8,065 nucleotides of DNA from JAHRVQ01 sp047616645 (GTDB lineage Bacteria; Pseudomonadota; Gammaproteobacteria; Pseudomonadales; Azotimanducaceae). The number at the start of each line of letters is the position of its first letter. Within the stretch, counting starts at the first letter, position 1. The notes under the pieces were generated by a model. The model did no database searches. It was not told where the DNA came from and saw only the letters and a list, made by a program, of their open reading frames with translations. A program made the position numbers and the translations under genes. The stretch is taken from NCBI GenBank assembly GCA_047616645.1, contig JBLHIH010000167.1, positions 1-8,065 of the forward strand, read 5' to 3'. This document shows, one piece after another, positions 1 to 5,949 of this stretch.

Positions 1-513
1 GAAATTAAAGCAGAAAGTCACTTTTTAGAGATTCGTGATATAGCTGATGAAATCAGGGAGAGGGGGCATCAATACACGGCTGAAGTGGTTAAATGCAAAG
101 AGATTTGTTTATCAGCCAGACTTGCAAAAAAAATGGGGATTGCAATAGACGAGCCGATTTATCATTCTATTATAAAACATAAGGAACTGGGTATTACAAT
201 TCAACTTGACGATCGCTTTGTAAGCCCAAGGATCGCGCCAGACTATATCAATGTCGATTTTACACAAATCACGCCGACTCAATATTTATCGCAAATTGCT
301 CCCTTGCAAATTGTTGAGCATACGATTGAAGCGGTTCGCCCAAGTAAAAAAATCCGTGAATTAATGGGTTTGTCTGACGATGAAGTCGCCTTATTGTTAC
401 AGCGCCGAACCTGGACAGATAACTTAGTTGCATCTTTTGCGGACCTTTATTATCCAGGAAATCGATATCGACTGAGAGATCGCTTCGATCCAAAAAAAGT
501 AGGCTTGCGTTAA
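1..513 (+). CDS. hutC: HutC-type GntR-family transcriptional repressor, C-terminal part (5' end outside window)
   Basis: The frame is open from the first base, so the gene is cut by the left edge; 170 residues are visible. They form the UTRA effector-binding domain of HutC-like GntR regulators. Recognisable stretches are the entry EIRDIADEIRERGH, then SARLAKKMGIAIDEPIYHS, IQLDDRFVSPRIAPDY, TPTQYL, VEHTIEAVRP and the closing LLQRRTWT...PGNRYRLRDRF. The N-terminal winged helix-turn-helix is missing from the window. HutC represses histidine-utilisation genes and is released by urocanate. No hut enzyme is visible here, so this copy may control the genes that follow. Two TGTATATACA operators downstream match the reported HutC motif TGTA-N2-TACA. 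A GTG at 85 is internal and not the start. The family call is firm; the exact ligand is open. Confidence 0.9.
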   Translation, partial: EIKAESHFLEIRDIADEIRERGHQYTAEVVKCKEICLSARLAKKMGIAIDEPIYHSIIKHKELGITIQLDDRFVSPRIAPDYINVDFTQITPTQYLSQIAPLQIVEHTIEAVRPSKKIRELMGLSDDEVALLLQRRTWTDNLVASFADLYYPGNRYRLRDRFDPKKVGLR

Positions 514-597
514 TTAGAACCAGATTTAAATTTGCTTAAGGTGGCGGTAGCTGCCGGGGCTTAGCCATCAATGAATAATTGGTGGTGAAATGCACCT

Positions 598-611
598 TTA
601 CGCAGGCGTAA
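598..611. repeat. Perfect inverted repeat, 6-bp arms with 2-nt centre
   Basis: TTACGC and GCGTAA flank a central AG. The wider CCTT...AAGG context partly extends the pairing. It lies between the hutC-like gene and the next promoter, and could be a weak transcript-end hairpin or part of a structured RNA. Confidence 0.35.
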
Positions 612-705
612 GAAGGATTTTACACCGTAAGACGCCCCGTCGCATATTGATGTGCGCGCCCAGCTTTGAGAAGTATTTCAATCAAATGATATTTGACGTA
701 CTTGC

Positions 706-734
706 TTGACAACAATGGATATGATTTATAACAT
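706..734 (+). promoter_or_regulatory. Putative sigma70 promoter of the AhpD-like/YeiH unit
   Basis: A perfect -35 box TTGACA (706-711) is followed at 17 bp by TAACAT (729-734). The overlapping TATAAC (727-732) would give a 15-bp spacer. A second TTGAC lies 13 bp upstream at 693-697. The operator palindrome starts 4 bp after the -10, a position suited to repression. Assigned from consensus only. Confidence 0.55.
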
Positions 735-738
735 ATAC

Positions 739-750
739 ATGTATATACAT
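739..750. promoter_or_regulatory. HutC-like operator 1 (palindrome ATGTATATACAT)
   Basis: This is a perfect 12-bp palindrome whose core TGTATATACA fits TGTA-N2-TACA, the pattern reported for HutC. It sits just downstream of the -10 and 45 bp upstream of the start codon at 795. The same 10-bp core recurs at 2613-2622 in front of the Rieske gene, and in both places TAGAG follows within 0-2 bases. A shifted 14-bp palindrome overlaps it at 733-746. Binding by the protein encoded at 1-513 is inferred. Confidence 0.65.
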
Positions 751-794
751 TAGAGTATTATCATATTGAGAAATATTAATAACTGAGGTGAACT

Positions 795-1391
795 ATGACA
801 GCGTGGATTGAAATGATAGCAGATGATGAAAATGCGCCGGGACATGTGAAAGAAATGTATGGCCTTGCCCGTACTCCGCACGGTACGGTAGACAACGTAA
901 TGCGTTGTCAATCCTTACGTCCGCTGTCAATTAAGGGCCACATGACTTTGTATAAATCGGTTCTCCACAATCCTGAGAATGTTCTGCCATTCTGGTTTTT
1001 GGAAGTGGTCGCTTCGTATGTTAGCATTTTGAATAAATGCGATTATTCATTGACACACCATTTTATGAATGCTCGCCGTCTAATCAACGATGATGAACGA
1101 TCAGATAGAATATACGGGGCGCTGACGGAATCTGATTATGCGGGTATTTTCCCCGAAAAACTTTCACTACTTCTCGACTACACGCGCGAACTAACGGTCA
1201 ATGTTTCGAGTATAAATGAGAGCATTTTAAAACCGCTACGGGAATTGGGTTGCGAAGATGGAGAAATTCTTGAGGTGAATCAAGTGGTGGCGTACTTCAA
1301 TTATTCTAATCGAGTCTTGAACGGCTTGGGCGTTACCACAGAGGGAGATGTGGTCGGTTACTATGATGAGTCATCCAAGCTTAAAACTTAG
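795..1391 (+). CDS. AhpD/carboxymuconolactone-decarboxylase-like 'peroxidase-related' protein with CxxS active site
   Basis: This 198-residue protein has the all-helical AhpD-like fold of the uncharacterised peroxidase-related family. The start follows a GAGGTG ribosome binding site at 785-790. The signature helix EVVASYVSILNKCDYSLTHH (about 70-89) aligns with the AhpD motif E...CxxCxxxH. Here it reads C82-D-Y-S85-L-T-H-H89, so the second cysteine is serine; in mycobacterial AhpD that second cysteine is the peroxidatic one. The C-terminal VVAYFNYSNRVLNGLGV (about 164-180) is typical of the family. It may be a redox protein with altered chemistry or a non-peroxidase member of the superfamily. 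It is the first gene of an operator-controlled unit, with the YeiH-like transporter 42 bp downstream. Family call strong, reaction unknown. Confidence 0.8.
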   Translation: MTAWIEMIADDENAPGHVKEMYGLARTPHGTVDNVMRCQSLRPLSIKGHMTLYKSVLHNPENVLPFWFLEVVASYVSILNKCDYSLTHHFMNARRLINDDERSDRIYGALTESDYAGIFPEKLSLLLDYTRELTVNVSSINESILKPLRELGCEDGEILEVNQVVAYFNYSNRVLNGLGVTTEGDVVGYYDESSKLKT

Positions 1392-1433
1392 GGAAGATGA
1401 CCTCGGTGCGTCCGCCCACATAGATAACGGGCA

Positions 1434-2456
1434 GTGAAAATTTCAATGAATAGTTATTTCATTGGCATTGAGGGGACCCGTGAGGCCTTCAGAGAGATTT
1501 CGCTAGGCGTCATATTGAGCCTCATTATTGCTATGGCTGCCTCGTTTATTTCGGTTCACTACGGTGGGCCGACAATGCTTTTAGCATTGCTCATCGGAAT
1601 GTCGCTGAACTTTTTCTCCGAGGATGTGCGTTGCAACAGAGGAATATTATTGATGTCACGCACGGTATTGCGTGTTGGCATCGCTCTTCTCGGACTTCGA
1701 ATTACGTTTGCGAATGTTATGGAGCTAGGATATGCACCCATAATTGGAATATTGGCGACCGTGACTTGTACGATTTTATTCGGAGTGTTGATGGCTAGCA
1801 TACTGAAGTTGAACCTTAAGTTTGGCGTTCTATCAGGATCGGCTGTTGCGATTTGTGGGGCCTCTGCCGCATTGGCAATTTCCTCAATTTTGCCGCCGTA
1901 CAAGGAGCGCGAAGACGACACCTTGCTTGTGGTGATAGGCGTGACAACCCTAAGTACGTTGGCCATGGTCTTCTACCCAATCATCACCAATGTGCTCGAA
2001 CTTTCTGATTTTGAATCGTCGTTTTTTCTAGGTGGAACAATTCACGATGTTGCCCAAGTCGTTGGCGCTGGGTATATATTGTCAGAAGATATTGGAGATT
2101 ATTCCACACTCGTGAAGTTGCTTCGAGTCGGCATGTTGGTGCCGATCACGATTGGCCTATCATTTGTGCTAATGCTTAGAAATTATGAGACTGAAAGCCG
2201 GATCGTATTCCCATGGTTTTTACTCGGTTTTGTCGTGTTGGTTGTTTTGAATAGCGTTGAGTTGATTAGTGAGCCGGTGAAGCTTCAGGCAAACGGCTTT
2301 TCACGCGGATGTTTGCTGTCCGCTGTTGCTGCCTTAGGGATGAAGACGTCATTACAAAAACTAGGGAAGGTAGGATTTAGGCCGTTTCTGCTGTTGGCAT
2401 TGGAAAGCGTGTTTATAGTTATCATGATACTCGCGGCCATTTTCTTGATGCGTTAG
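1434..2456 (+). CDS. YeiH/UPF0324-family putative anion (sulfate/sulfite) exporter
   Basis: This is a 340-residue inner-membrane protein with about ten hydrophobic segments (roughly 24-42, 47-61, 73-91, 102-124, 130-152, 166-186, 229-248, 259-276, 289-303, 315-338). Family signatures are SGSAVAICGASAALA at about 134-148, GGTIHDVAQVVGAGY at about 200-214 and YSTLVKLLRVGMLVP at about 223-237. Homologues are called YeiH or putative sulfate exporter and often accompany organosulfonate degradation genes; direct transport evidence is limited. The start is uncertain: GTG at 1434 is preceded only by a weak ACGGG, and an ATG at 1446 would shorten the protein by four residues. It is probably co-transcribed with the AhpD-like gene. 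A role in exporting sulfite, sulfate or another anion from the pathway is inference. Confidence 0.85.
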   Translation: MKISMNSYFIGIEGTREAFREISLGVILSLIIAMAASFISVHYGGPTMLLALLIGMSLNFFSEDVRCNRGILLMSRTVLRVGIALLGLRITFANVMELGYAPIIGILATVTCTILFGVLMASILKLNLKFGVLSGSAVAICGASAALAISSILPPYKEREDDTLLVVIGVTTLSTLAMVFYPIITNVLELSDFESSFFLGGTIHDVAQVVGAGYILSEDIGDYSTLVKLLRVGMLVPITIGLSFVLMLRNYETESRIVFPWFLLGFVVLVVLNSVELISEPVKLQANGFSRGCLLSAVAALGMKTSLQKLGKVGFRPFLLLALESVFIVIMILAAIFLMR

Positions 2457-2583
2457 CAATTCTAAGTGCCGGTGATAACCAAGCTTCTAAATCCATTGCT
2501 CTTCATTGTTTTGGCATCTTCTGTAATCGGCATCTTTGCGCGTTGAATCACCTATAAACGTAGAGCTCAATTTCAAGTTAAGA

Positions 2584-2612
2584 TTGTGTACATAAGCCAA
2601 ATGATCTATAGT
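2584..2612 (+). promoter_or_regulatory. Putative sigma70 promoter of the Rieske oxygenase unit
   Basis: TTGTGT (2584-2589), a 17-bp spacer and TATAGT (2607-2612) form a reasonable sigma70 promoter. The last base of the -10 is the first base of the operator at 2612-2623, so bound repressor would block polymerase. The -35 lies within TTGTGTACATAA, a weaker palindrome-like sequence that could be a degenerate second repressor site. Confidence 0.5.
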
Positions 2613-2623
2613 TGTATATACAT
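2612..2623. promoter_or_regulatory. HutC-like operator 2 (TTGTATATACAT)
   Basis: The core TGTATATACA at 2613-2622 is a perfect palindrome identical to that of operator 1 and fits the HutC pattern TGTA-N2-TACA. It abuts the -10 of the Rieske gene promoter, about 105 bp before the start codon. Identity of core, promoter-relative position and the trailing TAGAG argue that both promoters answer to one regulator. Confidence 0.65.
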
Positions 2624-2648
2624 ATAGAGATACGCACATAGGCTGTTT

Positions 2649-2670
2649 GCTAAGATTGTTATTGCTTAGC
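2649..2670. repeat. Inverted repeat in the leader of the Rieske gene
   Basis: GCTAAG (2649-2654) and CTTAGC (2665-2670) pair perfectly around a 10-nt loop, about 57 bp before the start codon. No T-run follows. It could be a leader hairpin or a regulator half-site pair; the function is unknown. Confidence 0.3.
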
Positions 2671-2727
2671 CAATGCAATCAATTTCTTGCTTAATCGTCT
2701 TCGTATTCTTTAGCTCCCAGAGGAATT

Positions 2728-3759
2728 ATGTTTTTAAGAAATGCTTGGTACGTTGCTGCAATTAGTGGTGAGATAAATCAAAGTCTAAAACCAATTAAAA
2801 TATTGGGGGAGCACCTCGTTTTTTACCGAACCAAAGCGGGGCCCGCAGTGGCATTGGAAGATGCCTGTCCTCATCGTAAATTACCGCTGTCAATGGGTTG
2901 CCTTAAAGGGGATAAAGTAGAGTGTGGGTATCACGGACTAACGTTTGATAGTACGGGAACCTGTGTTGATGCTGCGACCCAGAAGCGGATACCACCATCT
3001 GCAAAAGTTAGGAGCTACCCGACTGTGGATAAATTGGGCTTACTCTGGGTGTGGATGGGTAATCCTGAAAAAGCAGATTCCTCAAAAATTATTGATATCG
3101 ATAATTATCAAGAGCCAGCTTGGGGAATCACATCTGGGGACGCAATGACCTGTTATTGCAATTACCTGTATCTAACCGACAATTTGCTAGATCCTTCGCA
3201 TGTCGCTTGGGTGCATAGAACGTCATTTGCTGCGCAGGGGACCGAAAATACCCCTCTTGAAACCACGGTACTGGACGACGGCTTAGTGGTGTCACGATGG
3301 GTTTATGATAGCCCTGTGCCACCTTTCTACGAATCATTGGTTCAATTTTCTGGCAGAACAGATCGTCTCCAACACTATGAAGTACGTTACCCATCTATTG
3401 CGATCAACAAATCAATTTTTGCTCCAGTAGGCAGGGGTGGTTCCAGCGTGGATCTATCAGATGATACCTATGTCATGATCTCATACAATTTCATGACACC
3501 TATTGATGAGGATACTACGCGATATCATTGGTTACAGCAGCGCAATACTGAACCAAATAATGCCGACGTAACGAAGCACATTGCCGAAGGCGCGCGCATG
3601 GCTTTCAATGAAGACAAAGAAATATTGGAGGCCGTGCATAGCGGCATGAAAAACAAAACATCAAAAAACTTGGACCTAGCCCTCGATGCTGGTTCTTTGC
3701 GGTTTCGTCGTGGATTGGAAAAGCTAATTCAACTCGAGCAAGAGCCTGACGGGCAATAA
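2728..3759 (+). CDS. Rieske non-haem iron oxygenase, alpha (oxygenase) component, VanA-like
   Basis: This 343-residue cytoplasmic oxygenase starts at ATG 2728 after AGAGGA (2719-2724). The N-terminal Rieske [2Fe-2S] domain has C47-P-H49-R and C66-x2-H69. The catalytic domain carries D155-x2-H158-x4-H163 for the mononuclear iron, with D296 in the NEDKEILEA segment as the likely third ligand. Length and layout match the VanA group: vanillate O-demethylase, dicamba monooxygenase, toluenesulfonate methyl-monooxygenase and the caffeine N-demethylases. Such enzymes need an electron-donating reductase, and none is encoded in the window. It leads the second operator-controlled unit, with the NicX-like gene downstream. 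It is expected to hydroxylate or O-/N-demethylate a small organic substrate that cannot be named from sequence. All key residues are intact. Confidence 0.92.
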   Translation: MFLRNAWYVAAISGEINQSLKPIKILGEHLVFYRTKAGPAVALEDACPHRKLPLSMGCLKGDKVECGYHGLTFDSTGTCVDAATQKRIPPSAKVRSYPTVDKLGLLWVWMGNPEKADSSKIIDIDNYQEPAWGITSGDAMTCYCNYLYLTDNLLDPSHVAWVHRTSFAAQGTENTPLETTVLDDGLVVSRWVYDSPVPPFYESLVQFSGRTDRLQHYEVRYPSIAINKSIFAPVGRGGSSVDLSDDTYVMISYNFMTPIDEDTTRYHWLQQRNTEPNNADVTKHIAEGARMAFNEDKEILEAVHSGMKNKTSKNLDLALDAGSLRFRRGLEKLIQLEQEPDGQ

Positions 3760-3873
3760 TCGCGGTTCAATCCAGTGATGTGAGAGTAAATACTTTAGGT
3801 GGGCTACAGGTAGTTTTCGAGAAGTCGAATCTAGCATATTAATCGTTCAACAATATTTTGGATTTTGCGGAGG

Positions 3874-3896
3874 CTCATTATTTGACTTATAGTGAG
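3874..3896 (+). promoter_or_regulatory. RNA hairpin around the start of the small ORF
   Basis: CTCATTAT (3874-3881) pairs with ATAGTGAG (3889-3896), 8 bp with one T-G wobble, around a 7-nt loop that contains the TTG at 3882. An alternative pairing is GGCTC (3872-3876) with GAGCC (3897-3901). Either would hide the GGAGG at 3869-3873 or place the start codon in a loop. A regulatory role is speculative. Confidence 0.3.
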
Positions 3897-3977
3897 GAGC
3901 CATTGTTGGAACCAGAACAGGGAAAGGCTTTGATCCGTTGTTCGACGCCTCTCATCGACATTACATTAGGTTTTTAA
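3882..3977 (+). CDS. Possible small ORF or dehydrogenase remnant upstream of the NicX-like gene
   Basis: From TTG at 3882, with GGAGG at 3869-3873 eight bases before it, a 31-residue frame reads MTYSEEPLLEPEQGKALIRC and ends ...PLIDITLGF. Its TAA (3975-3977) overlaps the AAGGAG that serves the next gene, an arrangement seen in translationally coupled or leader ORFs. An upstream TTG at 3858 would lengthen it by eight residues but lacks a ribosome site. The segment EEPLLEPEQGKALIRC faintly resembles the N-terminus of medium-chain alcohol dehydrogenases (EEPxPEPGxGEVLVR), so it could be a decayed gene fragment. Existence as a protein is unproven and function unknown. Confidence 0.3.
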   Translation: MTYSEEPLLEPEQGKALIRCSTPLIDITLGF

Positions 3978-3981
3978 GGAG
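3976..3981 (+). promoter_or_regulatory. Shine-Dalgarno AAGGAG that decides the start of the NicX-like gene
   Basis: This strong site directly abuts an ATG at 3982, leaving no spacer, whereas a TTG at 3988 lies 6 nt away at normal distance. It therefore favours TTG 3988 as the true start. Confidence 0.6.
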
Positions 3982-3987
3982 ATGATT

Positions 3988-5061
3988 TTGACTAGTGATT
4001 TTAATCCCAAGTTAGGAGCACAAAATTTACTTGTAGAAGCTATGAAAGTTTCGTCCGGCGATTCGATTGTGATCATGACCGAAGATGTTGGAGCAGGGGT
4101 CTACGATTCACTTGCAACAAAATGTATAGAGCAGGAAGCGCGGAAAATGGGCCTAGAAGTAGATGTAATTACCGTCTCTGCGAGGGCAAATCTTGAAGAT
4201 CTACCTGATCCTGTCGTTTCGAAGATGATGAATGCGGATGGCGTGTTATTTCAATCGGGACTCGGCGACAGACTTCGGTTCAGTAAGATAGAGGGAATGC
4301 CAAATGTCACGGTGAGCTACGCCCTTGATGTTGGGATTTTAGGCGGTCATGCCTGCACCGTTTCGCATCAATTTTTGCGTTCTATACAAAGAGTGTACGA
4401 GCAAAAGACAAGCAAGGCTAATGAATGGCACGTTACTTGTCCCCTTGGAACCAATATTCGTGGCACTCAAGTTGACGATGCCATTGGAGCTCCGGATTTC
4501 ACCGTCACGAGATTTCCTTTATGTGCTCCTCGACCAGTAAGTTGCTCCACTGCGAGCGGAGTTGTGGCCGTTGCGCGATGTTTGATTTCAACGTCTAATC
4601 GTCTTTATGAGGATGATGTTGTGATGTTAGATGAGACTTTGATGGTGACTATAGAGATGGGGCAAATAGTGGATGTTCAAGGAAACCGACAGTCTAGAGA
4701 AAAGTTTTTGGACCATTATCAGCGTATTGGATCTTTGTTTTCAATGAAAAATCCCATGCAGATTAATTCTTGGCATGCTGGGATGAATCCTGGGTTGTAC
4801 TACCCCTATGATGCTGAATCAAATCCAGATCGCTGGGGTAAAGTTGTGTTTGCCAATCCAAGGTTTCTGCATTTTCATACCTGTGGTGATGCAGACCCCG
4901 GAGAAATATCTTGGTCCTTGATTGATGCGTCGGTATCGTTTGATGACGAGTTTTATTGGCAAGACGGCCAATTACGATTCTTAGAGCATCCAGAGTTTAA
5001 GGCGTTGATGCCCAACGGCAATAGTTTAAAAGTTTTCACAGATATTGGTGTCGGATACTAA
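3988..5061 (+). CDS. M29 aminopeptidase / NicX (2,5-dihydroxypyridine dioxygenase)-like metalloenzyme
   Basis: This is a soluble protein of 357 residues from TTG 3988, or 359 from ATG 3982; numbering below uses 3982. It resembles the superfamily joining M29 leucyl aminopeptidases with NicX-type ring-cleaving dioxygenases. Features are LLVEAMKVSSGDSIVIMTED (16-35), EWHVTCPLGTNIRG (148-161), FPLCAPRP (178-185), WHAGMNPG (264-271), PRFLHFHTCGDADPGE (293-308) and a final DG element (328-329). Likely metal ligands are H265 and the H297/H299/D303 cluster. Where classical members have H-x-D near the C-terminus, this reads L-I-D (313-315), so it is divergent. Placed after a Rieske oxygenase, it is more plausibly a ring-opening or hydrolytic enzyme of the same pathway than a peptidase. 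Family assignment is from remembered motifs; moderate confidence. Confidence 0.6.
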   Translation: MTSDFNPKLGAQNLLVEAMKVSSGDSIVIMTEDVGAGVYDSLATKCIEQEARKMGLEVDVITVSARANLEDLPDPVVSKMMNADGVLFQSGLGDRLRFSKIEGMPNVTVSYALDVGILGGHACTVSHQFLRSIQRVYEQKTSKANEWHVTCPLGTNIRGTQVDDAIGAPDFTVTRFPLCAPRPVSCSTASGVVAVARCLISTSNRLYEDDVVMLDETLMVTIEMGQIVDVQGNRQSREKFLDHYQRIGSLFSMKNPMQINSWHAGMNPGLYYPYDAESNPDRWGKVVFANPRFLHFHTCGDADPGEISWSLIDASVSFDDEFYWQDGQLRFLEHPEFKALMPNGNSLKVFTDIGVGY

Positions 5062-5102
5062 CTTATTAATGTCCAATTTGTTGAGTAGAAATATTTTAAA
5101 AA

Positions 5103-5893
5103 ATGAAATACTTATGCGACCGATATCACGATTACGAGCAGTGCTTTGTTCCACTATAGTTTGGGCCTAGGAGCGAATTTTTCGTCTTAAAAATAATGGG
5201 TGCAGGCCCCCAGCCAAACGAGACTAGCATGCTGTATGTTGCTTGCGGCACAGGAGTAGTCGCACGAACGGCACTAAGTATTAATCCAAACTTGGAGGTC
5301 TCAGGGGTTGATAGTGACCCTGACATACTGGGTATTGCATCGTCAATTTTACCACAGTCAAATTGGTGTTTGGCGGATGGCGCATCGCAGCCATTTGCTG
5401 ACGATCATTTCGACTATGCGCTCAATAAATTTGGCTTGATGTTCTTTGAGAATCGTCAAGCGTCGGTACGAGAAATGGTGCGAATGACTAAGCCTGGAGG
5501 AAAAATTGGGGTTGCTGTTTGGGGCGGATTATCTGAAACACACGCATACTCGAATATATTGAAAGCGTTAAATGACTACCTGAGTGTCGAAAGTTTGGAG
5601 TTTTTGTAGGCCCCCTATTCGCTTAGTGATCACGAATCTCTACGCGACCTTATGACTAGCGCTGAGATTAAGGACTTTCAAATCCAGAGGGTTGATAGAC
5701 CCGTAAGGTTTGGATCTATTGAACAATGGCTTGGTACAGAATTTAAGTTTTATTTAAGAATGATGCTGGTGTCGGTTAAAGCTATTACGATTTTTATGGA
5801 CAAGCTACAGAACAACTTAATCAATATGTGCAGTTTAATGGTTCAATTAGTTTTAATAAGCCAGCAAATATTGTTTCTTTGGATGTACGCTAA
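5103..5893 (+). pseudogene. Decayed class I SAM-dependent methyltransferase (UbiE/Methyltransf_11 type)
   Basis: A methyltransferase can be read across three stops and one frameshift. From ATG 5103 the frame gives ...YEQCFVPL, TAG at 5157-5159, then FGPRSEFF and motif I MLYVACGTGVVA, continuing through ADGASQPFADDHFDYA and MTKPGGKIGVAVWG. It meets a second TAG at 5607-5609 and resumes in the same frame with APYSLSDHESLRDL and VRFGSIEQWLGTEFK. The family-like C-terminus, SYYDFYGQATEQLNQYVQ then NGSISFNKPANIVSLDVR, lies in another frame (5780-5893). This implies an indel near 5745-5750; a TAA at 5777 also interrupts that frame. The usual acidic residue of motif I is Tyr (LYVACGTG instead of LDVACGTG). 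An intact fragment could still be made from ATG 5196, but it lacks the N-terminus and C-terminus. It lies 41 bp after the NicX-like gene. The former substrate is unknown. Confidence 0.8.
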
Positions 5894-5949
5894 TTAACGA
5901 TGAACTTGAGACCATGATTTAATCAATCGATTTTTCATATCACAAGAGC

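Larger units (their letters stand above)
514..794. other. Intergenic region with promoter, operator and small inverted repeats
   Basis: This 281-base gap holds no convincing gene. Its left half (about 540-660) is richer in GC and in short inverted repeats than its right half. Examples are TTACGC-AG-GCGTAA at 598-611, TTAC-ACC-GTAA at 620-630 and GACG-CCC-CGTC at 631-641. No T-run follows any of them, so they are not clear terminators, and I could not match them to a known riboswitch. The right half is AT-rich and carries the promoter and operator of the next gene. Confidence 0.5.
2457..2727. other. Intergenic region with second operator-promoter and 5' leader
   Basis: This 271-base gap has no convincing gene. 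It contains an 8-bp direct repeat GGCATCTT at 2513-2520 and 2529-2536, 16 bp apart. It also holds the promoter and operator of the Rieske gene and a leader of about 100 nt with one inverted repeat. A minus-strand 63-codon frame here looks fortuitous. Confidence 0.5.
3760..3981. other. Intergenic region with hairpins and a small in-frame ORF
   Basis: The first part contains a small inverted repeat, TTCGA-GAAG-TCGAA (3816-3829), with TAG/CTA (3811-3813, 3831-3833) possibly extending it. No T-run follows, so it is not a clear terminator. From 3843 to 3977 one frame is open, ends within the Shine-Dalgarno of the next gene and has a protein-like composition (see the small ORF). I see no promoter consensus good enough to call, so the next gene may be read through from the Rieske promoter. 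Confidence 0.4.

Noticed and set aside
1..513. Reading the left-edge gene as part of a classical hut operon within the window
   Set aside because: No urocanase, histidase, imidazolonepropionase or formimidoylglutamase is encoded in the window; hut genes could only lie to the left.
733..746. Alternative 14-bp palindrome ATATACATGTATAT as the operator centre
   Set aside because: It overlaps operator 1, but only the TGTATATACA centre recurs at the second promoter and matches the HutC pattern.
1559..1966. 135-codon minus-strand frame
   Set aside because: It is antisense inside the well-conserved YeiH-like gene and has no family resemblance.
2487..2678. 63-codon minus-strand frame between the YeiH-like and Rieske genes
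   Set aside because: No recognisable domain, and it lies across a well-supported promoter and operator for the plus-strand Rieske gene.
3128..3394. 88-codon minus-strand frame
   Set aside because: It is antisense to the catalytic domain of the Rieske oxygenase, whose metal ligands are all intact.
5103..5893. Amber read-through (for example pyrrolysine) in the methyltransferase, since two interruptions are in-frame TAG
   Set aside because: A frameshift and a TAA further on also break the gene, motif I has lost its acidic residue, and class I SAM methyltransferases are not known pyrrolysine proteins; decay is simpler.
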